Assembly: GCA_032595685.2 (NCBI GenBank)
Contig: CP159373.1
Span: forward strand, 951,001-1,015,000
Source: Candidatus Electrothrix aestuarii
Lineage (GTDB): Bacteria > Desulfobacterota > Desulfobulbia > Desulfobulbales > Desulfobulbaceae
Direction of reading: 5' to 3'
DNA length: 64,000 nucleotides
Translations under genes and position numbers: made by a program
Shown: piece after piece, positions 1 through 8,509 of the stretch
Numbering within the stretch: position 1 is the stretch's first letter
How the letters are laid out: the number at the start of each line of letters is the position of its first letter
Notes under the pieces: generated by a model
What the model saw: only the letters and a program-made list of their open reading frames with translations
Told to the model about the DNA's origin: nothing
Database searches by the model: none

Positions 1-115
1 TTACAAATCCCTTTGCTGCACACTTGACTTTATCCCCAAAAAGAAGAAGTAATAAAAATTACCCTTCCTGCCGGAATCCCGGTGAACATTCATCACTACA
101 AGATGTTATAAAAAC

Positions 116-313
116 ATGAGTTCATCAAATGAAGCCTGGGACCACCTGGGAGAACTATCTGAAGACGATGCTATACACGTACTCACCCGCTTATTCGCCC
201 TATATGAGGAGCAGGAACAACGTAATCCCTATGATCCAGCAGCCCCTCTTTTTTTTAGAAACCTGATAACGGCCCTTGAGCAAACCTCCTCCTGTAACCT
301 GAACCGACGATAA
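116..313 (+). CDS. Small hypothetical protein upstream of plsY
   Basis: A 65-residue acidic, soluble protein of a family I do not recognise. It has no signal peptide, membrane segment or cysteine-pair motif; the middle is a predicted helix rich in Glu and Gln (around residues 18-38). Its stop codon overlaps the plsY start by one base (TAATG), which argues for translational coupling and is the main reason to believe the gene is real. It may be co-transcribed with plsY. Function unknown. Confidence 0.6.
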   Translation: MSSSNEAWDHLGELSEDDAIHVLTRLFALYEEQEQRNPYDPAAPLFFRNLITALEQTSSCNLNRR

Positions 314-930
314 TGCAATTTTCCTCTTTCTTTCTCATCATAGCGTCCTACCTGATTGGTGCTGTTCCCTTTGGACTCCTGCTCTCCCGTGGAAAAGGAA
401 TAAATATCCGCGAACAGGGCAGTAAAAATATCGGGGCAACGAATGTCTCCCGCCTCTTGGGCAAAAAGCTGGGATTTCTGACCTTCCTTCTGGATTGTAC
501 AAAGGGATTTCTCCCCATGTTTCTGGCAGGACGTTTACTCGGAGAGGGAGAAACGCAGAATGGAGTGATAGCCCTCTGCGGAGCTGCAGCAGTTATCGGG
601 CATATGTTTCCAATCTATCTCCGCTTTAAAGGAGGAAAGGGAGTGGCCACAGGCCTTGGTGTTTTTCTCTACCTGGCCCCCTTGGCAGTCCTAATCAGTA
701 TGGTCATTTTTATCGCCGTAGTGGCCGCCACGGGCTATGTCTCTCTTGGTTCCCTGCTCAGTTCCGCCGTGGTCTTGCCCTGTCTTTATTTTTTCGCTGA
801 ACCATCCTGGAAACTCTCCGTTGCTGGTTTTATCATCATTATGATCTGGATCAAGCATCATGAAAATATAGGGCGCCTGCTGAAGGGGACGGAAAAAAGC
901 TTTAAGAAGAAAAAAGAGCTAGCCCCCTAA
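313..930 (+). CDS. plsY: Glycerol-3-phosphate acyltransferase PlsY
   Basis: Integral inner-membrane enzyme that moves the acyl group from acyl-phosphate to glycerol-3-phosphate, the first step of phosphatidic acid synthesis. The 205-residue length is normal for the family. The three cytoplasmic-loop motifs are all visible: the SKNIGATNVSR region near residues 37-47, GGKGVATG near 98-105, and HHENIGRLLKG near the C-terminus. Hydrophobic helices alternate with these loops. The start overlaps the stop of the small upstream gene. The 3' end overlaps the convergent recO gene by four bases, so there is no room for a separate terminator between them. Confidence 0.95.
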   Translation: MQFSSFFLIIASYLIGAVPFGLLLSRGKGINIREQGSKNIGATNVSRLLGKKLGFLTFLLDCTKGFLPMFLAGRLLGEGETQNGVIALCGAAAVIGHMFPIYLRFKGGKGVATGLGVFLYLAPLAVLISMVIFIAVVAATGYVSLGSLLSSAVVLPCLYFFAEPSWKLSVAGFIIIMIWIKHHENIGRLLKGTEKSFKKKKELAP

Positions 931-1760
931 GGCTCCTCGGAAAGGGAAAAGGGAAGATTCAAGCCCTCTTTATTTCTTCCCCCACCCTGAGAGATGTTGC
1001 GCGCAAAAAAATTCCACGAGTGAAGATCAGCTTGTAGGAGGTACTTGGCGTAGCAGGACAAAACGAACAGGCACTCTATCGCAACGTGTTCCGGCATCTG
1101 GAGACGTTGCACCTGCTTTATTGTCATCTTCTGTGCTGTTTGAAGAAATTTAAGACTTTGCAGCGAAAGAGTGAAGCGAGAACGGCTCACATTACTCCTG
1201 CAACGACTGCAAACAAGGGCACCCTTGCCAGGCTGAAGGGTAAAATGACCTTGTCTGCTCTTTTCCGGGGGGCAAGAACAAGTTGCACAACCATCTAAAC
1301 TAGGATGATAACCGCAGACATCCAATAGATGCAGCAGGAAAAAGACAAGAACAGAGACAGGTAAGGAACCTCTATGAATAGATTCCAGAGCCCAATGAAG
1401 AAGAAAAAAAATCCGGCGATCAGGATCATGCTCGCCGGTGAAACGAAGAACCAGTTCACAAACGAGCATAGCAGCACTGTATCGCTGCCAATCCGTCCGC
1501 AAAAAAAGAAAGGCGTCTTTTAACTCTGCCTCACTCAAAAAGTGAAGGCGATTATCCTGTCGCGCCGGACGATACGTAACATCAAGCAAAGAGAAAGCTT
1601 CTAACTTATTAACAAAACGCTTTTTCGAACGCTTTGCCCCCTTAGCAATGACAGTCAACCGTCCAGCATCCAAACTGTACAGGGTAATAATTCTATCCGA
1701 TTCGCCAAAATCGACGTTTCTCAGAACAATCGCCTCGGTACGGCACAATTGATCGGGCAA
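927..1760 (-). CDS. recO: DNA repair protein RecO
   Basis: Recombination mediator that works with RecR to load RecA on gapped DNA. The N-terminal OB-fold is recognisable (TEAIVLRNVDFGESDRII near residues 8-25), followed by the helical RecO_C region with a zinc-binding cysteine set (CATCSC near 158-163 and CSRC near 183-186). The apparent start is TTG three bases after the stop of the upstream rodZ-like gene, so the pair is translationally linked; no better ATG lies nearby. It is the last gene of a minus-strand surA, rodZ-like, recO run. Confidence 0.9.
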   Translation of the reverse strand: MPDQLCRTEAIVLRNVDFGESDRIITLYSLDAGRLTVIAKGAKRSKKRFVNKLEAFSLLDVTYRPARQDNRLHFLSEAELKDAFLFLRTDWQRYSAAMLVCELVLRFTGEHDPDRRIFFLLHWALESIHRGSLPVSVLVFFLLHLLDVCGYHPSLDGCATCSCPPEKSRQGHFTLQPGKGALVCSRCRSNVSRSRFTLSLQSLKFLQTAQKMTIKQVQRLQMPEHVAIECLFVLSCYAKYLLQADLHSWNFFARNISQGGGRNKEGLNLPFSLSEEP

Positions 1761-1763
1761 TGG

Positions 1764-2498
1764 CTACTCAGAGGACGGCGCAGAACTCTGCTCAAGGGCA
1801 TCACTATTTCCTGTCCCTTCTTCAGCCCCTTGCTTTTGTGTTTCTTGCTGCCCGACCTCAGGAGTGGTCCCTTCCGAAGAGAGTACCTCTTCTTCATGAG
1901 CAGTTTCATCTGATGCTCCTGCTTCAGCATCAGACACGGATTCCGGCAAAGAAGGGAGAGGAACCACGGTTGCGGTATTCACCTGGGCTGGCTCCTGTTC
2001 AAAAAAATAAGCAAAGGGACTCCAGCCAGTGTACCAACTAAAGCCAACAAGGAAACCAATAACCACCACAAGTAGGGTCAGAGCCCAAGTCGCAGAAGAA
2101 ATATGAGCTGGCTCGGCAAGCCTATTCGTGGACATTCCTCTCCCCTGCGACTCAAATTGTTCTTTTTCCTTCCCGCTTAAGCGCTGAGCACGTTCTTCAA
2201 AAAATAGGCGGGCAGCTTCAGCCCCGTCAAGACCGAGAAATTTAGCATAAATGATTATCTGACCTCGGATAAAAGTATCTGCTGGCAGCTCGTTATAATT
2301 ACCCAGCTCAATAGAGGTCAGGTTTGAAGAGGAAATATTTGTTTCCCGCGAGATATCATGAACCGTTAATGCTTTTTTCTCGCGCACTTGCCGCAGCAAT
2401 TTACCAATAGGAAGATTTTCCTTTTCCTGTTGGAGCCCCTGCTCCTCCAGATCCTCTTTGGATTTCTCTGAATCTTTCGCTTCTTGCTTTGTCATCAA
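1764..2498 (-). CDS. RodZ-like helix-turn-helix membrane protein
   Basis: A 244-residue protein with the architecture of RodZ, the bitopic protein that anchors the MreB cytoskeleton. An N-terminal cytoplasmic HTH_25-type domain (residues ~33-95, beginning GKLLRQVREKKALTVHDISR) is followed by a basic juxtamembrane stretch, one membrane helix (ALTLLVVVIGFLVGFSWY, ~135-155) and an acidic, Ser/Glu-rich periplasmic tail. The tail is short and low in complexity, without the folded DUF4115 domain of full-length RodZ, so the specific role in cell shape is inferred. It sits between surA and recO on the same strand. Confidence 0.7.
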   Translation of the reverse strand: MMTKQEAKDSEKSKEDLEEQGLQQEKENLPIGKLLRQVREKKALTVHDISRETNISSSNLTSIELGNYNELPADTFIRGQIIIYAKFLGLDGAEAARLFFEERAQRLSGKEKEQFESQGRGMSTNRLAEPAHISSATWALTLLVVVIGFLVGFSWYTGWSPFAYFFEQEPAQVNTATVVPLPSLPESVSDAEAGASDETAHEEEVLSSEGTTPEVGQQETQKQGAEEGTGNSDALEQSSAPSSE

Positions 2499-2629
2499 CT
2501 GGCTGTTATTTAGAGTTATTATTTTCTTCTGTAACCTTTCTACAGAGCTGTAAGAACGAACCTACCAAGCCGATATATTTTCTTGGCAATATCTATGAAA
2601 ATGGTCGGTGAAACCGGCCAAGCTAAGAG

Positions 2630-3619
2630 TTAGAGAATCTTAATATATGCTTCACTCCGTATTTTCTCCAGCCATTTTTTATATCGCTCTTCTGCTTCCT
2701 GCTTATACAAGGTATTGCGGATTTCTTCTTTAATATTATCGTTAAGTACTTGCTCTTTACCTTCTTCTTCCTGACCGTTTGCCAGGAGTTTAAAGAACAT
2801 GTAGCTATCAGAGCGCTCAATAAGAGGGCTGAGTTCTCCGGGTTGTAAGGATGTTACGGCGTCTCGCATGTACGCAGCCATCTCATCTTTTTCAAAAAAA
2901 CCTAAATCACCACCATCGGTAGCGGAAGGCAGGTTTGAATACTGCCGTGCAAGTGCTTTAAAATCACCCCCTTCTTTGGCAAGCTCATATGCTGCTTCAA
3001 CCTGCTTCCGAGCCTCCTCTTTTGCTGCCGCCACGCTGACTCCTTGACCAGCATTAGCCCAGGACACTCCGAGCTGCAGGATATAATAGCCCTCAGTTTT
3101 GGCTTGTTTGCTATATTGCTCATCAAAATATCGCTGAATTTCCTCATCCGGGATAACAATCCTGGAGCGCACCTCATAACCGACCAGTTTACTCCGGAGG
3201 ATCTGGTCACGCAGAGTCTCACGATACTGAGTTTCGCTCAGGCTCATATTTTCTAACTCTTCCTTAAAATCTTCTTCGGAAAAGCCATTGCGTTGCAGCA
3301 CCTGTTGTCTCGCACGTTCAACCTCTCCATCAGAAACCGAAATTCTAAGAGCAGCTGCCTGCTGATTAAGGAGTTTATTCTCTATCAGCTGCCTAATAAT
3401 TTTCTGCTGCGCCAGCCTCAAGGCTTCCTCACGCTGTTCAGGTGGAGCTTCTTCATTTATTTTTCGAAAAACCGCTTCTCCGATCCTATTCACATCAGAA
3501 CGGGTAATAACATCTTCATTAACAACCGCAACACAGGAGTCGATAATCTCAGATTGGGCAACAGACGAATAAATGACCAAGAATAAGGCCAACAACATAT
3601 ATAAGCGGCTTATTTTCAT
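2630..3619 (-). CDS. surA: SurA/PpiC-type periplasmic peptidyl-prolyl isomerase
   Basis: Periplasmic chaperone that escorts unfolded outer-membrane proteins and isomerises Xaa-Pro bonds. Residues 1-23 form a signal peptide (hydrophobic MLLALFLVIYSSVAQS). The N-terminal SurA_N helical domain starts at the typical phrase VAVVNEDVITRSDVNR. One parvulin domain follows (~170-285), with the conserved GGDLGFFEKDEM and LQPGELSPLI motifs. Full SurA has two parvulin domains and about 430 residues; this protein has one and 329, so it could equally be called a PpiC-type foldase. A 130-base gap separates it from the downstream rodZ-like gene. Confidence 0.8.
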   Translation of the reverse strand: MKISRLYMLLALFLVIYSSVAQSEIIDSCVAVVNEDVITRSDVNRIGEAVFRKINEEAPPEQREEALRLAQQKIIRQLIENKLLNQQAAALRISVSDGEVERARQQVLQRNGFSEEDFKEELENMSLSETQYRETLRDQILRSKLVGYEVRSRIVIPDEEIQRYFDEQYSKQAKTEGYYILQLGVSWANAGQGVSVAAAKEEARKQVEAAYELAKEGGDFKALARQYSNLPSATDGGDLGFFEKDEMAAYMRDAVTSLQPGELSPLIERSDSYMFFKLLANGQEEEGKEQVLNDNIKEEIRNTLYKQEAEERYKKWLEKIRSEAYIKIL

Positions 3620-3895
3620 AACATTGTGAAATTATTTTCGCGAAATAGCAAGAAAAAACAAGAAACTCGCCCCCATAGACACAGCTCTGAGCAAAATTTT
3701 TTCGTGCTTCTTGAGGACATGTAAGCATTACACAAAAGCTTGTAAAGACGCAATGCTTTTTAGAAGGTCAATAAAACAAGGGCCACATCTAAAAATCTCC
3801 CGAAAAGCTGAAAAAACTCACATTACCTACACATGGCCCCACACTTCCCGCCCTTTTTTCCTGTAAGAGAGTGATAATTCGAACAAGCTTCTTTA

Positions 3896-3923
3896 TTGAC
3901 AAATCCATACAGATAGATATAAA
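3896..3923 (+). promoter_or_regulatory. Sigma-70 type promoter for the tlpA-like gene
   Basis: A perfect TTGACA at 3896-3901 and TATAAA at 3918-3923 are separated by 16 bases, about 70 bases before the tlpA-like start. This lies in the 373-base divergent gap between surA and the tlpA-like gene, which is otherwise AT-rich and empty of genes. Confidence 0.6.
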
Positions 3924-3992
3924 TAATGATATAAAGATAATATCCAGACTGAGCATCAAGCAAAGAAAACATACCATGCAGGAGATATATAC

Positions 3993-4562
3993 ATGAACTC
4001 AATAGTCACGAAAAAAATTTTCGTTGTCTGTACCCTTATCTTATTAGCTCTAAGTAGCCACGCGATGGCGACACCAATGCCGGATTTCACCCTTCCCTCT
4101 GCTGTGGATGGAAAAGATATCAGTAGTAAGGACTTTAAAGGAAAGGTATTATTAGTAACTTTTTTTGCAACTTGGTGCCCACCCTGCCGCCAGGAAATCC
4201 CTTCCCTCATTCAGCTGCAAAAAGATTTAGCAGCAAAAGGATTCTCTGTTCTCGGCCTTTCCCTTGATGAGGGGGATGCAGATCTTGTTAACGAACTCGT
4301 TGAGCAAGACAAAATTAACTATCCCGTTTTAATGGCAGACAATGAAGTTGTGACTGGTTTTGGCGGAGTTACAGGAATTCCAACCTCCTTTCTTATCAGC
4401 CACGAAGGCAAAATGGTGCGCACTTATGCCGGATATGTCCCACACGAACTTCTGAAGGAGGACATTGAAAAGATCATTCCCCATGAAGAGAAAAAAATCG
4501 AAAAACCAAAGAAAACCAAAGAAACAGCAAAAATCGTTAAAACTGACAAGGTGAGTAAATAA
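3993..4562 (+). CDS. TlpA/ResA-family thiol-disulfide oxidoreductase
   Basis: Exported thioredoxin-fold protein. Residues 1-26 are a signal peptide ending in AMA. The AhpC-TSA/Redoxin fold follows, with the active-site motif WCPPC (Cys62 and Cys65) and the conserved cis-proline context GIPTSFLIS. Proteins of this type reduce apocytochrome c or other periplasmic disulfides, which would suit the haem and cytochrome genes a few kilobases away, though the substrate is not shown by the sequence. An unusual Lys/Glu/Thr-rich tail of about 25 residues ends the protein. A GGAG ribosome site lies just upstream of the ATG. Confidence 0.85.
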   Translation: MNSIVTKKIFVVCTLILLALSSHAMATPMPDFTLPSAVDGKDISSKDFKGKVLLVTFFATWCPPCRQEIPSLIQLQKDLAAKGFSVLGLSLDEGDADLVNELVEQDKINYPVLMADNEVVTGFGGVTGIPTSFLISHEGKMVRTYAGYVPHELLKEDIEKIIPHEEKKIEKPKKTKETAKIVKTDKVSK

Positions 4563-4572
4563 TCTTTTCGTA

Positions 4573-4601
4573 TTGACAAGCCGTTAAGAACGATTTAGAG
4601 T
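4573..4601 (+). promoter_or_regulatory. Probable promoter for the small secreted protein gene
   Basis: TTGACA at 4573-4578 and the weaker TAGAGT at 4596-4601 are spaced by 17 bases, about 55 bases before the start codon at 4656. It suggests that the small gene has its own transcript in addition to read-through from the tlpA-like gene. Confidence 0.45.
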
Positions 4602-4655
4602 ACCGATTATTAATATTTATAATTTTATTTATACAATATAATTCAGGAGATTAAT

Positions 4656-4868
4656 ATGAAAAAAATTGTAGCAGCTCTTTTGGTAACCGCTTTTGCTTTT
4701 TCCGTTGGTGTCGCTTTTGCAAAAACAGAAAAATGTACTGTAAAAACAGTGGCTGTTGAGGGTGAAAAAGCCACCGTTACTATGGAATGCGAAAAAGATG
4801 CTGAGCTGAAAGAAGGTGATAACGTAAAGGTAAAAGTTGCAAAGAAAAAAGTCGTTGAAGGTTGCTAA
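4656..4868 (+). CDS. Small secreted cysteine-containing protein
   Basis: A 70-residue protein with a clear signal peptide (residues 1-22, ending VAFA) and a mature part of only 48 residues rich in Lys, Glu and Val. It has three cysteines (27, 45 and the final residue 70). The mature part is an alternating beta-type pattern with KEGDNVKVKV near the end, reminiscent of a small OB or SH3-like barrel. It resembles small periplasmic proteins found in metal- and sulfur-reducing bacteria, including one named ExtJ, but I cannot confirm that assignment. It has a strong AGGAG site, its own promoter and a strong terminator, so it is probably well expressed as a single-gene unit. Confidence 0.75.
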   Translation: MKKIVAALLVTAFAFSVGVAFAKTEKCTVKTVAVEGEKATVTMECEKDAELKEGDNVKVKVAKKKVVEGC

Positions 4869-4923
4869 ACGCCCTTAAGGTTCCTCTCGTAGAAGACAGG
4901 AAGCACCTTGACGTTTTTATTCT

Positions 4924-4959
4924 AAAAGCCGACAGCGCGCATACGCGTTGTCGGCTTTT
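4924..4959 (+). terminator. Rho-independent terminator after the small secreted protein gene
   Basis: The arms AAAAGCCGACA and TGTCGGCTTTT form an 11-bp stem around a short GC-rich loop and run straight into T residues. The flanking A/T symmetry means it could act in both directions. Confidence 0.85.
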
Positions 4960-5031
4960 CTGTTTAAAAAAAACAGCCCCGTATCTTTCTAGCTATAATG
5001 ACGGGTCGCTATTAACACAAAGAGAAAAAAT

Positions 5032-5724
5032 ATGGATCCGCAGACGCTCCCCGCAGCATCCCAGGAGCTTTATCAAAAAATTAAGCAGCAGTATCGCGTT
5101 GGTTTTGAATCCTTAAAGCTTAATGATGACCTTCAACTTCATCTCCTGAAAATTATTGACCTTGAGCAACTCCTTGACGGTAAAGACCCGCTCAAGAATC
5201 CTTCAGAATTTCCTTTTTGGATACGCCTTTGGGAAGCCGCTATTGTCCTGTCCCGCTTCATGGTGAACTTACGCCCTGCCCCCGGTACAACAGTGCTTGA
5301 GCTCGGGGCTGGCTTGGGGGCTCCAGGCCTGACCGCTGCTGCCTTGGGTTGCGCAGTCACCTTAACAGACTATGAAGAAATAATTCTCGATTTCGAAAAA
5401 GTCAGTACAGCAGCCTCAAAACTAGATCAGGTACGATTTTCTTTGCTGGACTGGCTGAATCCACCAGAAATGGAACGCTACGATATCATCCTTGGCGCTG
5501 AAGTCCTGTTCCGGGATGAATTCTTCCAGCCCTTACTTTCTGTTCTGCGCCGGGCTCTAAAACCGAATGGCGCTATCTATCTTGCCCATGATATCAAGAG
5601 GAAGTCGGTTCCTCCGTTCCTGCAATTAGCAGAAAAAGAGTATGCGATCTCCGCCTCAAAACGAGTCCTCAGAAGCCTGGAGCAGGACAAAGAGATTCTG
5701 CTCACGCGCCTGACGCCTCGCTAA
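5032..5724 (+). CDS. Class I SAM-dependent methyltransferase (METTL21/Methyltransf_16-like)
   Basis: A 230-residue soluble methyltransferase. The SAM-binding motif I is VLELGAGLGAPG (about residues 87-98), followed by the acidic motif LTDYEE after strand 2, and the post-motif FSLLDWLNP. The IRLWEAAIVLSRFM stretch before motif I is typical of the Methyltransf_16 group (protein-lysine and similar N-methyltransferases). The target is not evident. It is followed after 14 bases by the siroheme synthase gene on the same strand, so it may be co-transcribed with the tetrapyrrole genes, but nothing ties it chemically to that pathway. Confidence 0.75.
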   Translation: MDPQTLPAASQELYQKIKQQYRVGFESLKLNDDLQLHLLKIIDLEQLLDGKDPLKNPSEFPFWIRLWEAAIVLSRFMVNLRPAPGTTVLELGAGLGAPGLTAAALGCAVTLTDYEEIILDFEKVSTAASKLDQVRFSLLDWLNPPEMERYDIILGAEVLFRDEFFQPLLSVLRRALKPNGAIYLAHDIKRKSVPPFLQLAEKEYAISASKRVLRSLEQDKEILLTRLTPR

Positions 5725-5738
5725 TTCTTACTCCGGCA

Positions 5739-6416
5739 GTGTACCCTATCAGCTTAAATATCAGGGGAAAACTCTGTGTCGTTATTGGGGGAGGAAATGT
5801 GGCTGAACGGAAGGTCCTTTCTCTCCTCAAAGCTCATGCTTGTGTACGTATTATCAGTCCCCAACTCACTCTGATGTTGTCTGAACTCGCAGCAAATAAC
5901 GCTCTGGACTGGCGCAAGAGGGGCTATCAAACTGGAGATCTGGAGGGTGCCCTCCTGATCTTTGCAGCTACCAATAATCGAAAAATACAGGAGAGCGTTG
6001 TTCGCGATGCAGAGCAAACAGGCCAATTGATTAATGTGGCCGATGCTCCTGATCTTTGTGATTTCCAGGTACCAGCGGTTGTCCAGAGAGAAAATCTCAA
6101 TCTTACAGTTTCTACCAATGGAGCAAGCCCAGCCTTGGCAGCAAAAATTCGTCTGGAGCTGGAAGAAAAATACGGAGAGGAATATGCCATCCTTCTCCGC
6201 CTGATGTCTCGCCTTAGGAAACAGCTCTGTAAGGATTCCTCTTCAACATACACGGAGAGGAAAATAGTATTCCAAAATATTCTCCATGAGGATATAATTC
6301 ACTGGATACGAGGTGAGCAATGGGAACAATTATCACAGCACCTCAAGACTGTCCTCGGCCCGAATACACATTTTAATCTCCTTGAACTCATAGAAAAAGA
6401 GATAAAATCCTCATGA
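5739..6416 (+). CDS. Precorrin-2 dehydrogenase / sirohydrochlorin ferrochelatase (CysG N-terminal type)
   Basis: A stand-alone siroheme synthase module that oxidises precorrin-2 with NAD and may insert iron to make siroheme. The N-terminal NAD-binding Rossmann motif VIGGGNVAERKV is at residues ~15-26. The central NGASPALAAKIR motif that helps form the dimer and active site is present, and the helical C-terminal domain follows. There is no uroporphyrinogen methyltransferase domain. The start is GTG at 5739, chosen because MYPISLNIRGK is the canonical opening. The stop overlaps the next gene by four bases (ATGA), indicating an operon with ccsA/hemX-like and hemA. Confidence 0.88.
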   Translation: MYPISLNIRGKLCVVIGGGNVAERKVLSLLKAHACVRIISPQLTLMLSELAANNALDWRKRGYQTGDLEGALLIFAATNNRKIQESVVRDAEQTGQLINVADAPDLCDFQVPAVVQRENLNLTVSTNGASPALAAKIRLELEEKYGEEYAILLRLMSRLRKQLCKDSSSTYTERKIVFQNILHEDIIHWIRGEQWEQLSQHLKTVLGPNTHFNLLELIEKEIKSS

Positions 6417-7213
6417 GCTATCTGCTTTTTCAAGCCAGCCTCGTAGGCTATGTAGCTGCTGCTGTCGTTTATGCTGTCTTTTTTTTCAGCCAGAAAATTC
6501 CGACAAGAAATATTGCCCGCTCTCTCTTTATCGTTGCAGCCTCTCTGCATACCCTGAATATCCTCTTCCGTTATATAGAAGCGGGACATACTCCTATCAC
6601 CAGCATTCACGAGACAATTTCCTTTTTTTCCTGGTCTATTGCCTGGTGCCACTTGTCTTTTCGCTGGCGGTACACTGTGAAAAATTCAGGAACCTTTACT
6701 TCTCTGATTGTCCTCCTTCTCATGCTGACAGCCTCATTTGCTCCACGTGAGATATTTCCTCTCTCTCCAGAGATGCGCTCTTGGCTTCTGCCCGTTCATG
6801 CTTCCATTTCAATCATCGCGGACGCCTTTCTGGCCCTGGCTGCTATCGGTGGCATTATGTATCTCCTCCAGGAAAGAGAATTAAAACAGAAAAAATTCGG
6901 CTTCTTTTTTTCTCGCCTTCCCTCCTTAGATACGCTGGACAAGTTGAATCAGCACTGTATCAGTATTGGCTTTCCCTTAATGACCGTGGGAATGCTTGCC
7001 GGGTATATTTGGGCACGGCAGCTTTGGGGCGGTCGCCCCTGGCACTGGAACCCCAAAATTATTATGTCAGTGTTTACGTGGTTACTGTATGCCGGACTTA
7101 TGCATCAACGTTTCACCCTGGGCTGGCGAGGACGCCGGGCGGCCTGGATAACGGTCATCGCCTTTCTTGCTGTGCTCCTGACATTCTGGTTCATGTTACG
7201 AGGAGGGATGTAA
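6413..7213 (+). CDS. CcsA/HemX-family cytochrome c assembly membrane protein
   Basis: A 266-residue polytopic inner-membrane protein with about eight hydrophobic helices, of the CcsA/CcmC/HemX superfamily. The haem-handling tryptophan-rich loop is present as QLWGGRPWHWNPK (~residues 203-215); the usual Asp after Trp is Asn here, and the usual Glu after Lys is Ile. Conserved histidines lie in other loops. Proteins of this family present haem for cytochrome c maturation (CcsA) or modulate glutamyl-tRNA reductase levels (HemX); the position directly before hemA favours the HemX/CcsA-like role. It overlaps the siroheme gene by four bases and ends three bases before hemA. Confidence 0.85.
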   Translation: MSYLLFQASLVGYVAAAVVYAVFFFSQKIPTRNIARSLFIVAASLHTLNILFRYIEAGHTPITSIHETISFFSWSIAWCHLSFRWRYTVKNSGTFTSLIVLLLMLTASFAPREIFPLSPEMRSWLLPVHASISIIADAFLALAAIGGIMYLLQERELKQKKFGFFFSRLPSLDTLDKLNQHCISIGFPLMTVGMLAGYIWARQLWGGRPWHWNPKIIMSVFTWLLYAGLMHQRFTLGWRGRRAAWITVIAFLAVLLTFWFMLRGGM

Positions 7214-7216
7214 GAT

Positions 7217-8506
7217 ATGGGGCAGTATTCCATAGTTCTCCTCGGAGTAAACCACAAGAAAACCCCTCTGGAAATACGAGAGAAGCTTGCGCTCACCGGA
7301 GGATATGAAGATCCGCTAAAAAAATTGCGTTCCCTGGAGGGGCTCCAGGAATATTATCTTCTTTCCACCTGCAACCGAGTGGAAGTCCTCTTCATCTGTG
7401 AAGATCCCGAACAAATGCGCCGCGAAGTGCTTGACCTGCTTTTTGCAGGCAAGGTAAGTCGTGATGAGGTGGCAGGTTGCTTCTATGTCTATGAGGATGA
7501 GGAAGCGATCCGACACCTGTTCATGGTTTCCTCCAGCTTAGACTCCATGATTGTCGGTGAAGCGCAGATCCTGGGACAATTAAAAGAGGCTTTTCGCCAC
7601 GCTGCGGAACAAAAAACAGCGGGATTAATCCTCAACAAACTGCTGCATAAATCATTCTCTGTGGCCAAACGGGTGCGGACAGAAACCCGCATCGGAGCTA
7701 ATGCGGTTTCCATCTCCTATGCTGCCGTGGAATTAGGGCGGAAGATTTTCGGAGACCTGCATGGCAAGCGCGTCATGTTGGTTGGAGCCGGAGAGATGGC
7801 AGAACTCGCAGCTGAGCACCTGATGAATCAGGGAATCAAGGAAGTTGTTGTAGCCAACCGTACCTTGGAACGTGCCATGAAGCTTGCAGCCCGCTTCAAG
7901 GGTAGAGCTGTTGGATTGGATGAAGTGGTTGAGCAACTGCTTACGGTGGATATCCTGATCAGCTCTACCGGGGCAGAGGGTCTTGTCCTGCTCAAGAAAG
8001 ATATTGCGCCGCTTATGCCACGACGTCGCAACAGACCACTCTTCTTTATCGATATTGCGGTCCCACGCGATCTTGATCCGCAAATCAATACGCTGGAGAA
8101 TATTTACCTCTATGACATTGATGATCTGAACAATGTGGTGGAGATGAACCGCGAGCAGCGGGACAAGGAAGCCATCAAGGCCCGACGTATTGTCGAGGAA
8201 GAAACGCTGAAGTTTCAGCGCTGGCTCGATGGTATGGAGGTAACCCCCACCATTGTTGATCTCCGGGCGGCTGCTGAATCTATCTGTCAGGCAGAACTCG
8301 CGAAGACCCTGCCCCGACTTAACGGTATCAGTGCCAAAGAGCAAAAATGCATTGAGCGAATGGCCTCCTCCATAGTGGGAAAAATGCTGCACCACCCCAT
8401 GCAGTATCTTAAAAGTGATCATGGCTGTGTTGACCAATCCGAGCGAATCATGCAGGTCCGCAACCTGTTTCACCTCAATGAACAAGCAGGACGGAGTGAC
8501 AAGTAA
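7217..8506 (+). CDS. hemA: Glutamyl-tRNA reductase HemA
   Basis: First committed enzyme of the C5 pathway to 5-aminolevulinate: NADPH-dependent reduction of glutamyl-tRNA to glutamate-1-semialdehyde. The N-terminal GVNHKKTPLEIRE motif, the catalytic cysteine in STCNRVE (Cys52), the DSMIVGEAQILGQ segment and the NADPH-binding GAGEMAELAAEHL motif are all intact. The C-terminal dimerisation helix is present. At 429 residues it has the normal length. It is the third gene of a tightly packed operon; the next gene begins three bases after its stop. Confidence 0.96.
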   Translation: MGQYSIVLLGVNHKKTPLEIREKLALTGGYEDPLKKLRSLEGLQEYYLLSTCNRVEVLFICEDPEQMRREVLDLLFAGKVSRDEVAGCFYVYEDEEAIRHLFMVSSSLDSMIVGEAQILGQLKEAFRHAAEQKTAGLILNKLLHKSFSVAKRVRTETRIGANAVSISYAAVELGRKIFGDLHGKRVMLVGAGEMAELAAEHLMNQGIKEVVVANRTLERAMKLAARFKGRAVGLDEVVEQLLTVDILISSTGAEGLVLLKKDIAPLMPRRRNRPLFFIDIAVPRDLDPQINTLENIYLYDIDDLNNVVEMNREQRDKEAIKARRIVEEETLKFQRWLDGMEVTPTIVDLRAAAESICQAELAKTLPRLNGISAKEQKCIERMASSIVGKMLHHPMQYLKSDHGCVDQSERIMQVRNLFHLNEQAGRSDK

Positions 8507-8509
8507 AGG

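Noticed and set aside
4862-5116. Plus-strand 84-codon frame
   Set aside because: It runs through the terminator and overlaps the methyltransferase start in another frame; no protein features.
7733-8485. A 250-codon minus-strand open frame
   Set aside because: It is antisense to hemA, whose motifs are complete; no independent support.
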